Below, piece after piece: positions 9,591 to 18,836 of a stretch of 19,161 nucleotides of DNA (its first letter is position 1; the number at the start of each line of letters is the position of its first letter). Below the pieces are notes generated by a model that saw only the letters and a list, made by a program, of their open reading frames with translations, did not search any database and was not told where the DNA came from. Source of the stretch: Gymnopilus junonius (Eukaryota; Basidiomycota; Agaricomycetes; Agaricales; Galerinaceae); the NCBI GenBank assembly GCA_015501075.1, contig JADNYJ010000598.1:1-19161 (forward strand), in the 5' to 3' direction. The position numbers were made by a program, and so were the translations under genes.

Positions 9591-10752
9591 ATGGAGTCTG
9601 GACCTTTGGGCCCCCAACGATCTATATGGGACATCATCTGGAGTTGTCTTTCAACTATATATGCCTGTACCTGGGTATCCACGCACCCTGACGTTCCGGT
9701 TTCTCACAAGAACTTCATGAAGGGTCTCATCCAAAGTCGCTTCGGACTGATGTGTTGCGCGATTATTGCGCCCGAGTTCATCATGGTATGGGGAATACAA
9801 CAACGTCTTGGGGCTAGGCGGTTGGCGCTGAAGTACAAAGGTACCTCGGTTTGACAATCATGTTATCACAGTGTCCAAGCTAACGGTTTCTTTACAGAGT
9901 ATGGTTGGACCAAAGTATACGGGCACTTCCTGCAGATGGGCGGCTTTGCATTGAATTACGGAGGCGATCATCTAATTCTCAATGAAGACCTACTGGACAA
10001 GTTGCTACGATGGAGAAAACGGCAAAAGATATATTTTGAACTAATCACGGAAGAGGAGATCAAAGATCGTAGCAAAAGCGATGGCCTTTCCAAGACCATA
10101 GCTGCTGGACAAACATTATGGTTCATCGTCCAGTGCATAACGCGGCGCGCCAAGGGACTGGTTGTTACGGAGATGGAATTGGCTGCGAGTGCTTATGCCA
10201 TCCTTAACATCGGAATTTTTATAATTTGGTGGGACAAGCCCATGGACGTGAGGTATCCTGTACCGATTCACTTATGGGATATGCAACGGCGATGTGACTT
10301 CGAAAGCCTCCGTAAGCTTCATCTATAGTTCACTTTATCCATCCTTTCTCATTTATTCCATTTGCTCAGGCAGAGAAGTGAGGAATCCTTCTGTTCGCAT
10401 ACACGGGGAGATCTTGATCTGGGGATTGATAATTGGTTCAATATTTGGGGGCATTCACTGTCTAGGATGGAACTTTATCTTTCCTTCACTTGCGGAGCTT
10501 ATAAGCTGGCGCGTATGTTCGCTACTTATTACAATTGCTCCAGTTCTTTCAGCAATTCTTTTATGGTACGATTCTAAAAAAACATCGCCGATATTGCTCT
10601 CCCATTTAACAGTACCTGCTCAACTCCTCCTCTCTATTCTTTATTTAATTTCTCGCCTTTTCTTGTTGGTGGAAGCTTTTGCCTCCTTGCGGAAACTTCC
10701 TCCAGGAGCTTATAGTGCAGTTGAATGGGTGACATTTATTCCGCATATATGA
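9591..10752 (+). CDS. Multi-pass membrane protein of a large basidiomycete family (function unknown)
   Basis: Exons are 9591-9840, 9898-10311 and 10370-10752. The introns are 57 nt (GTACCT...TTTACAG, branch CTAAC) and 58 nt (GTAAGC...TGCTCAG). The joined frame is exactly 349 codons (348 residues). Residues 11-40 contain SIWDIIWSCLSTIYACTW followed by THPDVP. This is the signature I know from a very abundant, uncharacterised Agaricomycete family. Further matching parts are FLQMGGFAL, a middle EEEIKDRSKSDGLSK, LVVTEMELA and WWDKPMDVRYP. Six or so hydrophobic segments follow the family pattern: near the N terminus, around APEFIMVW, at LNIGIFIIWW, at ILIWGLIIGSIFGG, at LLITIAPVLSAILLW, and at LLSILYLISRLFLLVEAFASLR. 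The C terminus also carries the expected W-T-FIPHI ending. It is likely an integral membrane protein; transport or signalling roles are guesses. The upstream TTG frame adds nothing family-like, so ATG 9591 is preferred. Confidence 0.85.
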
Positions 10753-10860
10753 AGTTTTTTATTTCACTGACCCTATCCGAAGACTTGCCATGCCATTCTC
10801 AATCACTGTAAGGATTGCTATATTATAAATCTATATAGCAGGGATGTCGACAGGTGAAGG

Positions 10861-11467
10861 CTACAACGTTGCTTTGGTCCTGCCAGTCACCTTGATACTA
10901 CCATCGGTTTCTATTTCTGAAATTTCCACCCTAGTGACTTTGGCATTGTTCTTCAGAGCGTCCTTCTCATCTGTTTCCCAAACGAACCTTTGCGAATGTC
11001 TTTGCCCAGAAGCACGTACACCTGACCCGCGACCTGGTCGGCGAATGCCTTGGAGATACGCTTCCAATCGGCATCAGTGAGGACACCGGTGGATACTCCT
11101 GCATTTGCTACGACTTCGGCGATGACACGGCAATTTTTGGAGGCTTGGAAATCCTTGAGTGCGGACTCGGCGCTCTTCTTAGAGGTGTATGTTTTTCCTT
11201 TTATAACAGTTTGAACAGCGGTCTGACCACTGAAGAAGCAGCTTGGGTTGAGGTTGCCAGCATTGTTCGGGTCTTGAATATATTTGATCACCTTATCGGC
11301 GTCACTTGATATTTGGATGAATGTGAATTTGAATGTACAGAAATTTTCTAAAGCACTTACGCAGGCGATGCCTCTTGCGATTCTATATCGACCAACGGCT
11401 TGGCAGAAGTCGAGACAATGAGAAAAGTTGCGAGGATAGACAACGAAGTGAAGAAGATGGACTTCAT
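10861..11467 (-). CDS. Small secreted protein, apparently frameshifted
   Basis: Exon 1 runs from the ATG at 11467 to 11361, then a 56-nt intron (GTAAGT...ATCAAG, 11360-11305), then exon 2 from 11304. The first about 22 residues form a signal peptide (MKSIFFTSLSILATFLIV, small residues before AKP). The mature part contains NPSCFFSG and later SKNCRV, giving two cysteines that could pair, and a helix-rich region around LTDADWKRISKAFADQVAG. As written, the frame closes at 10953 (152 residues). The frame shifted by one base continues smoothly with VWETDEKDALKNNAKVTR to TAG at 10861. Adding one A to the AAA run at 10991-10989 (minus strand) would join them into a product of about 183 residues. It resembles small secreted proteins common in mushrooms, but I cannot name a function. 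It converges on the membrane-protein gene, with about 110 bases between the two stops. Confidence 0.68.
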
Positions 11468-11526
11468 GTTGTAAAAGCTGGAAGAGTTCTCCGCTGAAGG
11501 ATAAGCCAGAGGCCTAAAATTTTACA

Positions 11527-11533
11527 CTTTATA
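11527..11533 (-). promoter_or_regulatory. TATA box of the small secreted protein gene
   Basis: The minus strand reads TATAAAG about 60 bases upstream of the ATG at 11467. This spacing is typical for compact fungal promoters with a short 5' UTR. Confidence 0.55.
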
Positions 11534-12518
11534 CTGCAGACAAGACGTGCAAAATGTTGTAACATCCCTTTACTTTTAAGAAATTTACCTAGAACCAGGG
11601 AAGTAGTACGATAGGCAAGACAAGCTTACGACCAGGACGGAATCCAATGTTCGAGTTCACTTTAAAAAGCTCGCAAGTCACTTGCATGGTTTAGATTATT
11701 ATTTGAGTAGAGTTTATTTAATTTCACAATCAAAGAGATCCATTTTGCAATTATATTTAGTCTAAGCAATCGCTTTCCATTCAAAGATAACATTGGCTCT
11801 TCAATTGCGCACACCGAAATTTGTTTAACAACGGGAAGGAAAATCTACCCATACTCACTGTCCACTTACATGCTCCGAACTAGTCCAAGATTATTCAGCT
11901 ACGTGGTGCAGCATTGGCGCCACGAGGGATCTAAGGCGTAGATAGCTGAATGCCATCAAGTTGCGTACTAACCTTGCATCCCGCATTGGACGCGATATCC
12001 GACTACGGGGGCCACTCATCAGCCAATTACTAGTAGAGATCAAAGACAGAACGTTAGCTGCATGTTAGTGGTGTCATGTCGTGCCACGACTTCAACACGG
12101 TTTCAAAATTTTAAGAAACTGGTCTAGCTGTTGTCCGCTACTGCTCTTACGGTATGGTATGGCCTGGAATTCTTAGTTCGATATCGTTGGCTAGCATATA
12201 TGATAATCATCTCTCAGTTTTGGACAACCAAGGCCAGTACTCTTGTAGTGGCCAGCGGCCAGAGCGATAGACAGAGGTCAGCAAGAAGAAGTCCATAGCT
12301 GGCCGATGGTCCAGCACGTTAATGCAACTTTTACTTGGTATATACGATACCATACTTTTGCCTGGTTAAGATCCGAACTAGGCCTCGCATATAGCACGAT
12401 AATCCCTGTCCGCTAAAATTATGAAGTCTACGCATCACACAGCCTTCTGTGGCGGCAGTGCAAAGAAGAGTGGATGGATCGGTTAAAGTATGGGCCCACC
12501 ATCCATCTCCACCATTCA
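11534..12518. other. Intergenic region, about 1 kb
   Basis: I see no gene. A 125-codon minus frame at 12331-12708 overlaps the spliced + gene that follows and looks like its shadow. A TATATAC sequence at 12339-12345 is a possible core promoter for the + gene starting at 12519, though 170 bases away. Confidence 0.5.
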
Positions 12519-12911
12519 ATGGCGGAAACTTCACCGTCCAACACCACCCAGGTTTTACCAAACGGCACGGTTGTCGACCCAACCATAGACAAGGTAGACA
12601 TACACATATTCGACGAACAATGTCGTTGTGCTCATAACATGACCTCCTAGGATCCTTCACATTGGCTTGTCGAGCGTGATCCTCCACCTGATATTCACGT
12701 TGTTTCATTCCAAAACCTCGAAATCGGTTATGTTAGCTATGATCCACCTAAAGGATTTACAGCTGAGGAGGTCATGCAATTCGAAGGCGCAAAGGATTGT
12801 CTGACACTAGAGGAAACCAGGGCGCTCATTCAGGAGAGAGACGAGAAAGGGACATTGAGTGTGACTGGCGACGCTCGATGGGCAGGGTTGGAGGATAAGA
12901 TGGCAGATTGA
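12519..12911 (+). CDS. Small hypothetical protein, two exons, visible only after splicing
   Basis: Exon 1 (12519-12593) encodes 25 residues, MAETSPSNTTQVLPNGTVVD and onward to TIDK. A 57-nt intron follows (GTAGAC...CTCCTAG, with a CATAAC/CATGAC branch-like sequence). Exon 2 (12651-12911) continues in phase 0 with DPSHWLVERDPPPDIHVVSF and ends at TGA after KMAD. The join gives 336 nt, 111 residues. Exon 2 has no early ATG, so a plain open-frame list misses the gene. The product is acidic and soluble, with no signal peptide or membrane segment. It reads like a real folded domain: GYVSYDPPKGFTAEEVM, then LTLEETRALIQERDEKG. I do not recognise the family. The intron length matches neighbouring certain genes, which supports the model. 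The start codon is the first ATG in frame and could move if there is a further upstream exon. Confidence 0.55.
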
Positions 12912-13545
12912 AGGACTTCAAGAATAAATATAACCGGCATGTATGGCAAGAGAAGCAAATGGTGTATTGCAGCAGAGTGATGATCGACAGTTGATTGCAA
13001 GTAAGTTGAAGAAGAATCGCAGGCTAGAAGCGAGCCATGGGGCCTAGGGAGGATAGCAGAATTAACATAATATGAAATAACGCGAAGACCTTACTTATTT
13101 ACTGTGAATACTATGGTCTATTGACGTACAGCGAGGGAGCATTCAGTGAAACCACAGTGACAAGGACTCTTATCAGTCAAGCCAGATCTAGAGGTGAGAG
13201 ACTGCACAGATTAAAAATTCACAGCATTACCTATGACTTTGCTATTTTAACCAGTAAAATGGGAAGTAAGTATCGGTGCAGATCGAACAACAGGCGACGG
13301 CCAAGCGACGGCAGGAAGGCCTTCCAACTGGTTTTCTCAGCACGTGATGGTCGTGTACAGAGTCAAGGGGTAAGATTGTCATCGTTTTAAATGTAAGTCG
13401 CGCGACTGTGCTAGACGTGTACTTACTAGTGGTCAACCGGGAAGACTCACGAATCCGTGAAAATTCAACGATGACATTCATGCATGAACAGGCGATATAG
13501 CGATCTAGACGCGCCAGGGTATTTTTTATTTGATCCACAGAACCT
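12912..13545. other. Intergenic region between convergent genes
   Basis: Both flanking genes end toward this region, so it holds two 3' ends. A CACGTGAT site lies at 13341-13348, followed closely by CGTGTAC. An 89-codon + frame (13121-13390) overlaps it but has no family resemblance. Nothing else is seen. Confidence 0.45.
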
Positions 13546-14970
13546 TCATTGCCTTGAGGGCATCTCATCTGCTGACGCGCCTACGGCTGAGTTAAAAGTG
13601 GACCGCTCATGCTCCGTCCGAGAGGCAGTGTCGAGCACAACAGAAGTTGAATGGCCTGAAAAGTCCAGTGTCTCAATACCTGTAGTCTTCGTCTCGCGCA
13701 CTACCAATACTCGGCCGAGTCCGACTTGAACAATGAGAAGAGTCGGCATGATTGCCTACAAACTTCTGTAAGGAAGACATAAGGATGGAAATTGCCAGGA
13801 CTTACTACAATCCTCATACTTGTCGTCATGAGGACCACCTGAACGCGATAATGGTTAGAAATCGAATCCATGGGAGCGTGCTAACTTACCCGGTAGGGGG
13901 CGGTTAGAGGTGAGAGCGCATAAGCGAGAGTGACGGCAGAATAAATAAAACTGGATTCAACCCTGTCCATTTCGTAATCAATGTGAAAATTCCAAGTTAG
14001 GGAAACTCAAGGTTGTACTTACAAAATAGCGATAGCTGCACGGTAACTAGCAAGTTGCCGGTGTCCAATGATTCTTCTCGCTACTCTAGATACCCATACT
14101 ATGCGTCCGACTAGAAATCCAGTCAGATATGAAGATGAAATGGAGAAAACATACGGGGTTACCCGTTACCGAGGTGAGCAGGATGTTGATGATGAAGATA
14201 GACCAAATGTATAGAGGGACGAATGGACCTCCACCGGACGTCAAAGATTTTCCAATTCCAAGGTAGCCCCAGACTGGCAGCGTTGTATGGAGAATGGAGA
14301 ATCGTTGAGTAAAGGCGAATTGAGATAGATGGGAGAAGTCTTACCTGAATCAAGAAGGACCAGGATGGATGCACCTATGAGGATATACTTTGATTTCCCC
14401 CAAACCATATAGCACCGGTACAGCTTTGCGAAATTTAGAGACTAATTAATGCATTAAAGAAGTGCATGTATTTGCGAAGCTCACCAGCACTAGGTCAGCC
14501 ACGAAACTAAGGTCAACAGTAAGCGAAAAGTAAAACCACAGAAGAATTAAGTGACATACTTGTTTGTAACGAATATCGGAGTCTTGGTATTAATCCACCT
14601 TTGAGCCGGTCGGAGATCGCTTGGATCGAGTATCAAACTGAACATGTCGTGAGTCAGAAGGCGGAGGGTGACAGAAACATCCGCAGTCGAGAGTCCGAAC
14701 ATGAGAATAGCAGATATAAAGATAAACCAGTTGGTAGTGCGCCGATTCTGAACGAGGATATACATGCATATGCAGAATAGGGGGATGTGAATACCGTATA
14801 GAAGTGTTTCGGCCTATTGAAGGGTCTCCGGCTTAACAAGGTCGATGTGAGATAGTCGAGATAAGGTTACGCACCACAGCAGCCTTGTTAATAGCTCGAA
14901 CGAAACCCATATCCTTCTGAAGTTGCGTTCCATTGCCGTTCGCTGCTCGCCTTTGAAGAGCCTCAGCCAT
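13546..14970 (-). CDS. Seven-helix integral membrane protein of a fungal family, nine exons
   Basis: Exons on the minus strand are 14970-14875, 14813-14560, 14506-14485, 14423-14345, 14273-14163, 14110-14023, 13962-13890, 13838-13806 and 13755-13546. All eight introns are GT...AG and 50-71 nt. The exons sum to 966 nt, exactly 322 codons (321 residues). The product has the order I know from a basidiomycete-expanded seven-transmembrane family: a first helix around LLYGIHIPLFCICMYIL, then NWFIFISAILMFGLSTADVS, then PIFVTNNFVADLVLLYRCYM (spliced), ILIGASILVLLD, FVPLYIWSIFIINILLTS, then GRIVWVSR...YRAAIAILVESSFIYS, and a last helix around MPTLLIVQVGLG before a polar Ser/Thr-rich tail. The ILVES and PTLLIVxVGLG motifs are family hallmarks. 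It is not a recognisable STE3 pheromone receptor or opsin (no retinal lysine motif seen). Ligand and function are unknown. The last intron could start 3 bases earlier (GTAGTA instead of GTAAGT), still in frame. Confidence 0.85.
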
Positions 14971-16678
14971 TTTCGAGTCTAGATGGTGGGAGAACGAGAG
15001 TGAAAGAGAAAGGCATTTGAATGGAGTCGGGGTAAGAGCAATTCGCCTGACGTGGCGACGAGTACCATTACAGATATACTTAGCACCCTAGTACAGCAGG
15101 CTGTCATGAATAGCGAGCGCTGCAAAAAGTACATAACATCAGGGACCTGAATAAAGCTAGGGCACATTATCACTATGTGGTACCCTTTTCTTCTTTTCAT
15201 ATAGGCAGACTCACAGAAATAATGGCGAGAAAGACGATTGTACATGATCGCCACTAATCACTTCGGTTCCGACTTCTGAAATCCAAAAGTTTCAGGCCTC
15301 CCCTGCCGTTTTTCCGATAATTCATGTTCGAGGACTTCAGTTAGCAAGATAACGTTGACAGTCGTCTATGATATAAGTACTCGAGGACGGTCTGGAGGAG
15401 GGAATCTGTCCTGTTGCGGTGCCGGCACGGTGGTGTGCTGGCGATTCGGCATAGATCGGCATAATAAACACGTGATACGTATAAATTGTTTTTCCCCCCG
15501 TCAATTGCAAATTGATCTTTGAACTTCCTCTCACCCGACCACTTAAGTTCTTCTTACTGGTCCAGGTCGGAACACGCGCAACGCTCTCTCTGTATATCTT
15601 TCTTGTCCATGGCACTCACTGGCTTGCCAAACAAAGAGCTCTTCTCGATACACTCTTTACTCGAGCCGCTGTGCCCTTTATCTCCATTTTCTGCGGCTTG
15701 AAGCTTCAAATTGATCAGGTTATCCATTACGAAAAGAGCTCAGGCGACGATGACACTATTCTCAAGCAATACATAGTCGGTTGTCGGGTCCTTGTCGGAC
15801 ATTCACATTGTAGCGCACGGCTAGTCCTTTCGGAGGGTGCGACATTCAGAAGGAAAGCACCTGTAGATCGGGGAGACTCAGGAACACCGGTCCATCCGCA
15901 CTACGTTTCTGTTAGTACGACTCAGCACACTAGCCAGTCTAAGCGGTCGTATTCGGCCCTCGAATGTCTGTTCATGTCATTTTCCGAAGCGTAATGCCAT
16001 CTATAGGAGAATGAATCCCCCCTCTTTTGTCCTCTTTTACGTCAGTTGCTTGAATGGTTGATAGGTTTTGTGAAATCAAAGGATTTTTCTGACGGCGTGT
16101 TCCCTGTCTTTCGCTCTTGGCGATTGGTCCCTTTTCCTTAAGGAGCTGTTATAGGTCTAGCCAACCTCACCGCATGATAAGGGTGTCCATGTTGTATCTT
16201 GATGCTGGATAATCAGAGGATGCTTCTCGATGGACGGATAGGAAATATCTGGAAATTTTCATCGCTAAGATGAATCTTCATCTTCAACAGGTGAGTCTTG
16301 CTGGTATTATACACATAATAACCCTACCTATTAACCTGTCACCCTTTAGGGCGCCGTTGCGTAAAGCTTTTTACACATCATTTCCATGCGTCAGCCTTGT
16401 ACAGCGCCTCCTCGGCTTTAAGAGATTCCAAGCATATCGTCCGACAGGCCGACATCAAAATAATTAAGCACTTGATGGGAACGTATTGAATATTAAGTAG
16501 AATTAAAAGGCAAGTCCTGACTCCTCGCCATCTCAACAGGGTCCAAGCGCTATTTTGAGAAAAGTTATTCCCGCACCATGGTGTGCACGATCTCGCGACG
16601 ACATCTGCGTGTGCTATAAAAGATCTGATTATTCACTACCCGCTTCCTACCTTCTGCCTGAATCAAGCTTTCATCACT
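14971..16678. other. 1.7-kb intergenic region between divergent genes
   Basis: It lies between the starts of the seven-helix gene (-) and the P450 (+). The longest + frame (15512-15994, 160 codons) opens with TTG and has no ATG until seven codons before its end. A short ATG frame at 15610 (30 codons, MALTGLPNKELF...) is in another frame. I could not build a convincing spliced gene from either, although parts read as coding-like and a relic is possible. A CACGTGAT site is at 15469-15476, running into the palindromic ATACGTAT. No repeats or mobile-element ends were seen. Confidence 0.45.
16615..16622 (+). promoter_or_regulatory. TATA box of the cytochrome P450 gene
   Basis: TATAAAAG lies about 60 bases upstream of the ATG at 16679, with no intervening ATG after the expected transcription start. 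Its good preservation suggests that, if the P450 is decaying, the decay is recent. Confidence 0.65.
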
Positions 16679-18758
16679 ATGGAGAGGTTGGGTCTCGCTG
16701 CGGTCTTGAGCTTTGCCCTCATTTTTTACCTACCAATCCGGGAGCGTCGCAACCTTCGCTATCCTCCTGGCCCAAGGAAGTTTCCATTACTGGGTAATCT
16801 GCTTAATCTACCAACTAGCTTTGAATGGGAGACTTATGCGCGATGGGGTAAGGAGTATGGCATGTCCCATTTTATTATCCCTCTGAATCCGTCTTAACGT
16901 ACCCTTGACAGATTCAGATATCATTCATCTCCAGGCTGCTGGACACGATTTATCGTGCTGAATTCGGTAGAGTCGGCCATCGACCTGTTCGACAAGAAGT
17001 CATCGATTTATTCGGGCAGGCCACAGTTTACGATGGTGAACGAACTGTAATGTAACTCTTTATGCCTTCTCAATCATCTTCTCATATATATTCTGCACTT
17101 CAGTATGGGCTGGGATTGGATATTACCCACGATGGCCTACGGTGAACGCTGGAAAGAGCGTCGAAGCTATTCCAGAAGCACTTCAGCACTCGCAACGCTC
17201 ATGTCTACCGAGCCACGCAACTTGAATTCGTCCGGAAAACGCTTCCACGGTTATTAGATCACCCTGATGACTTTCTTCCCATGATTCGACAGTGAGTTTT
17301 GTCGGATTTCCCATCAGCATGACAAGTCACGATTCACTGATTCTTGGGCGACTTAAAGTATGGCAGGCGGGATATCAATATCTCTTGCCTATGGATTAAA
17401 CGTACAAGATCATGATGACCCATTTGTGGACCTCAGCGAGCGCGCCGTACAGTCAGCGGCTGATGCCGCCCAACCAGGTGCATTTCTCGTAGATCTAATC
17501 CCTTGGTTAAAGTACGTGCCTGAATGGGTACCTGGGGCTCGGTTTCAGAAGACGGCGCGAAAGCTCCGACAGCTTCAGGAAGATTTCCGAAACTTGCCCT
17601 ATGTAGAGGTGGTTAAGAACATGGTGCGCTTTGACATTTTGCATCACACCATGGCTGTATCAACGGTAATTCCCAGTCTTCTGGTCAACGTAACGTGAAA
17701 CCTTCCTTCGTCTCCAGTTCTCTGGAAAGTTTGGATGAGAAGAGTAGGGTCGAACAGCAAAAGGAAGCCATCAAAGACACCGCAGGGCCGTCTTCGCTGG
17801 TATGGGATTTATTTTCTCCTTTCTCCAATCTCCAGCTTAAGATCGCATTCACAGCTGGAACCGATACGACAGTTGCCACCTTACAAGTTTTCTTCGCTGC
17901 AATGCTATGCCATCCCCAAGTACAAAGGAAAGCACAGGAGGAATTAGATCAAATTCTCGGAGGCAAACGTCTACCTGAATTCAAGGACGAAGAAAGTTTG
18001 CCATATATAACTGCCATCGTCAAGGAATTAATGAGGGACGTTACCTGATTCATTTTATCACCTTTAGAGTTTGACTCGTTTGGAAATCCATTTCTGCTAG
18101 ATGGCAGCCTGTCGGTCCTCAGGGCGAGTAGTGATGCCGTTTCTCGTTTCTTTGTTGTCTCACCCTCAACATACAGGTATACCGCACTATAGCACCGAAG
18201 ATGACGTGTATAAGGGATATTTAATACCGAAGGGAGCTATTGTGGTTGAGAATATTTGGTCAGTAAGGCGGATGATGGGTACCGACGTCGGCGTTTGCTC
18301 ACCAATTCATCAGGGCGATGCTGCATGATGAAAAATATTACCCCGAACCATCGATATTCAGGCCTGAACGTTTTCTGAGAGAAGATGGGCAACTTAGTTC
18401 TGAAGTACGCGACCCTGGTGACATTGCTTTTGGATTTGGACAAAGGTATGTTTGTTATTCGATCTCCTTTCAGCGACGCCGAACTCACTCTATTATCTAT
18501 AGAGTTTGTCCCGGAAACCATATGGCATCGTCTATTCTGTGGTTAACAGTCGCTACCGTACTGACAACATTCGATATCACCAATGCCGTTGATGAGCATG
18601 GTCAGTCTATTCAGCCCTCGGTGAAATACCATTCTGGACTAGTCTAGTAAGCGATCGGCAAGGGATTCAGAAGTAAAAACGCCTAATTTTCAATTTCTGT
18701 AGTCATCCTCTACCTCAAGTGTACGATTAAAGCACGATCCGCGGCTGCAGAAGACTAG
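16679..18758 (+). pseudogene. Cytochrome P450 monooxygenase with apparent frameshifts and a lost splice donor
   Basis: The P450 landmarks appear in order. There is an N-terminal membrane anchor, then the hinge YPPGPRKFPLLGNLL, WKERR of helix C, AGTDTT of helix I, KELMR (ExxR of helix K), FRPERF, and the heme loop FGFGQRVCPG with its Cys ligand. Exons: 16679-16859, 16912-17046, 17104-17291, 17359-17623, 17677-18035, 18101-18123, 18177-18258, 18314-18445, 18503-18646, 18703-18758. The frame breaks at 16949-16953 (one base short), 17163-17165 (one base short in the codon after CGT CGA) and near 18713-18716 (two bases short, CCTC where CCTTTC fits). With these allowed, all junction phases agree and the total is 523 codons, or about 508-511 residues if a 36-42-nt intron near 17811-17852 is removed. 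The donor at 18036 reads GGACGT instead of GTACGT. Donors at 16860 and 18124 are GC. Intact members are ER-anchored fungal monooxygenases of the O-methylsterigmatocystin-oxidoreductase-like type; the substrate cannot be inferred. Confidence 0.85.
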
Positions 18759-18836
18759 TGAGGTTTGCTGCAGATGCTTCACATAACTGTGACAGGCCCA
18801 CACGTAATGATTGCACATGTAAATGTATCACAAACA

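Noticed and set aside
12331..12708. 125-codon - frame
   Set aside because: It overlaps the spliced + gene at 12519-12911, is Cys/Arg/Trp-rich without a pattern, and has no splice or family support.
13546..14970. Possible pheromone (STE3) receptor or opsin
   Set aside because: The helix motifs (ILVES, PTLLIVQVGLG) fit a different fungal seven-helix family. No STE3 signature, opsin lysine or CaaX pheromone precursor was found nearby.
15512..15994. 160-codon + frame upstream of the P450
   Set aside because: It opens with TTG and has no ATG until its last few codons, and I found no convincing upstream exon in phase.
16679..18758. Secondary-metabolite gene cluster built around the P450
   Set aside because: No PKS, NRPS, terpene cyclase, prenyltransferase or dedicated transporter is visible in the window.
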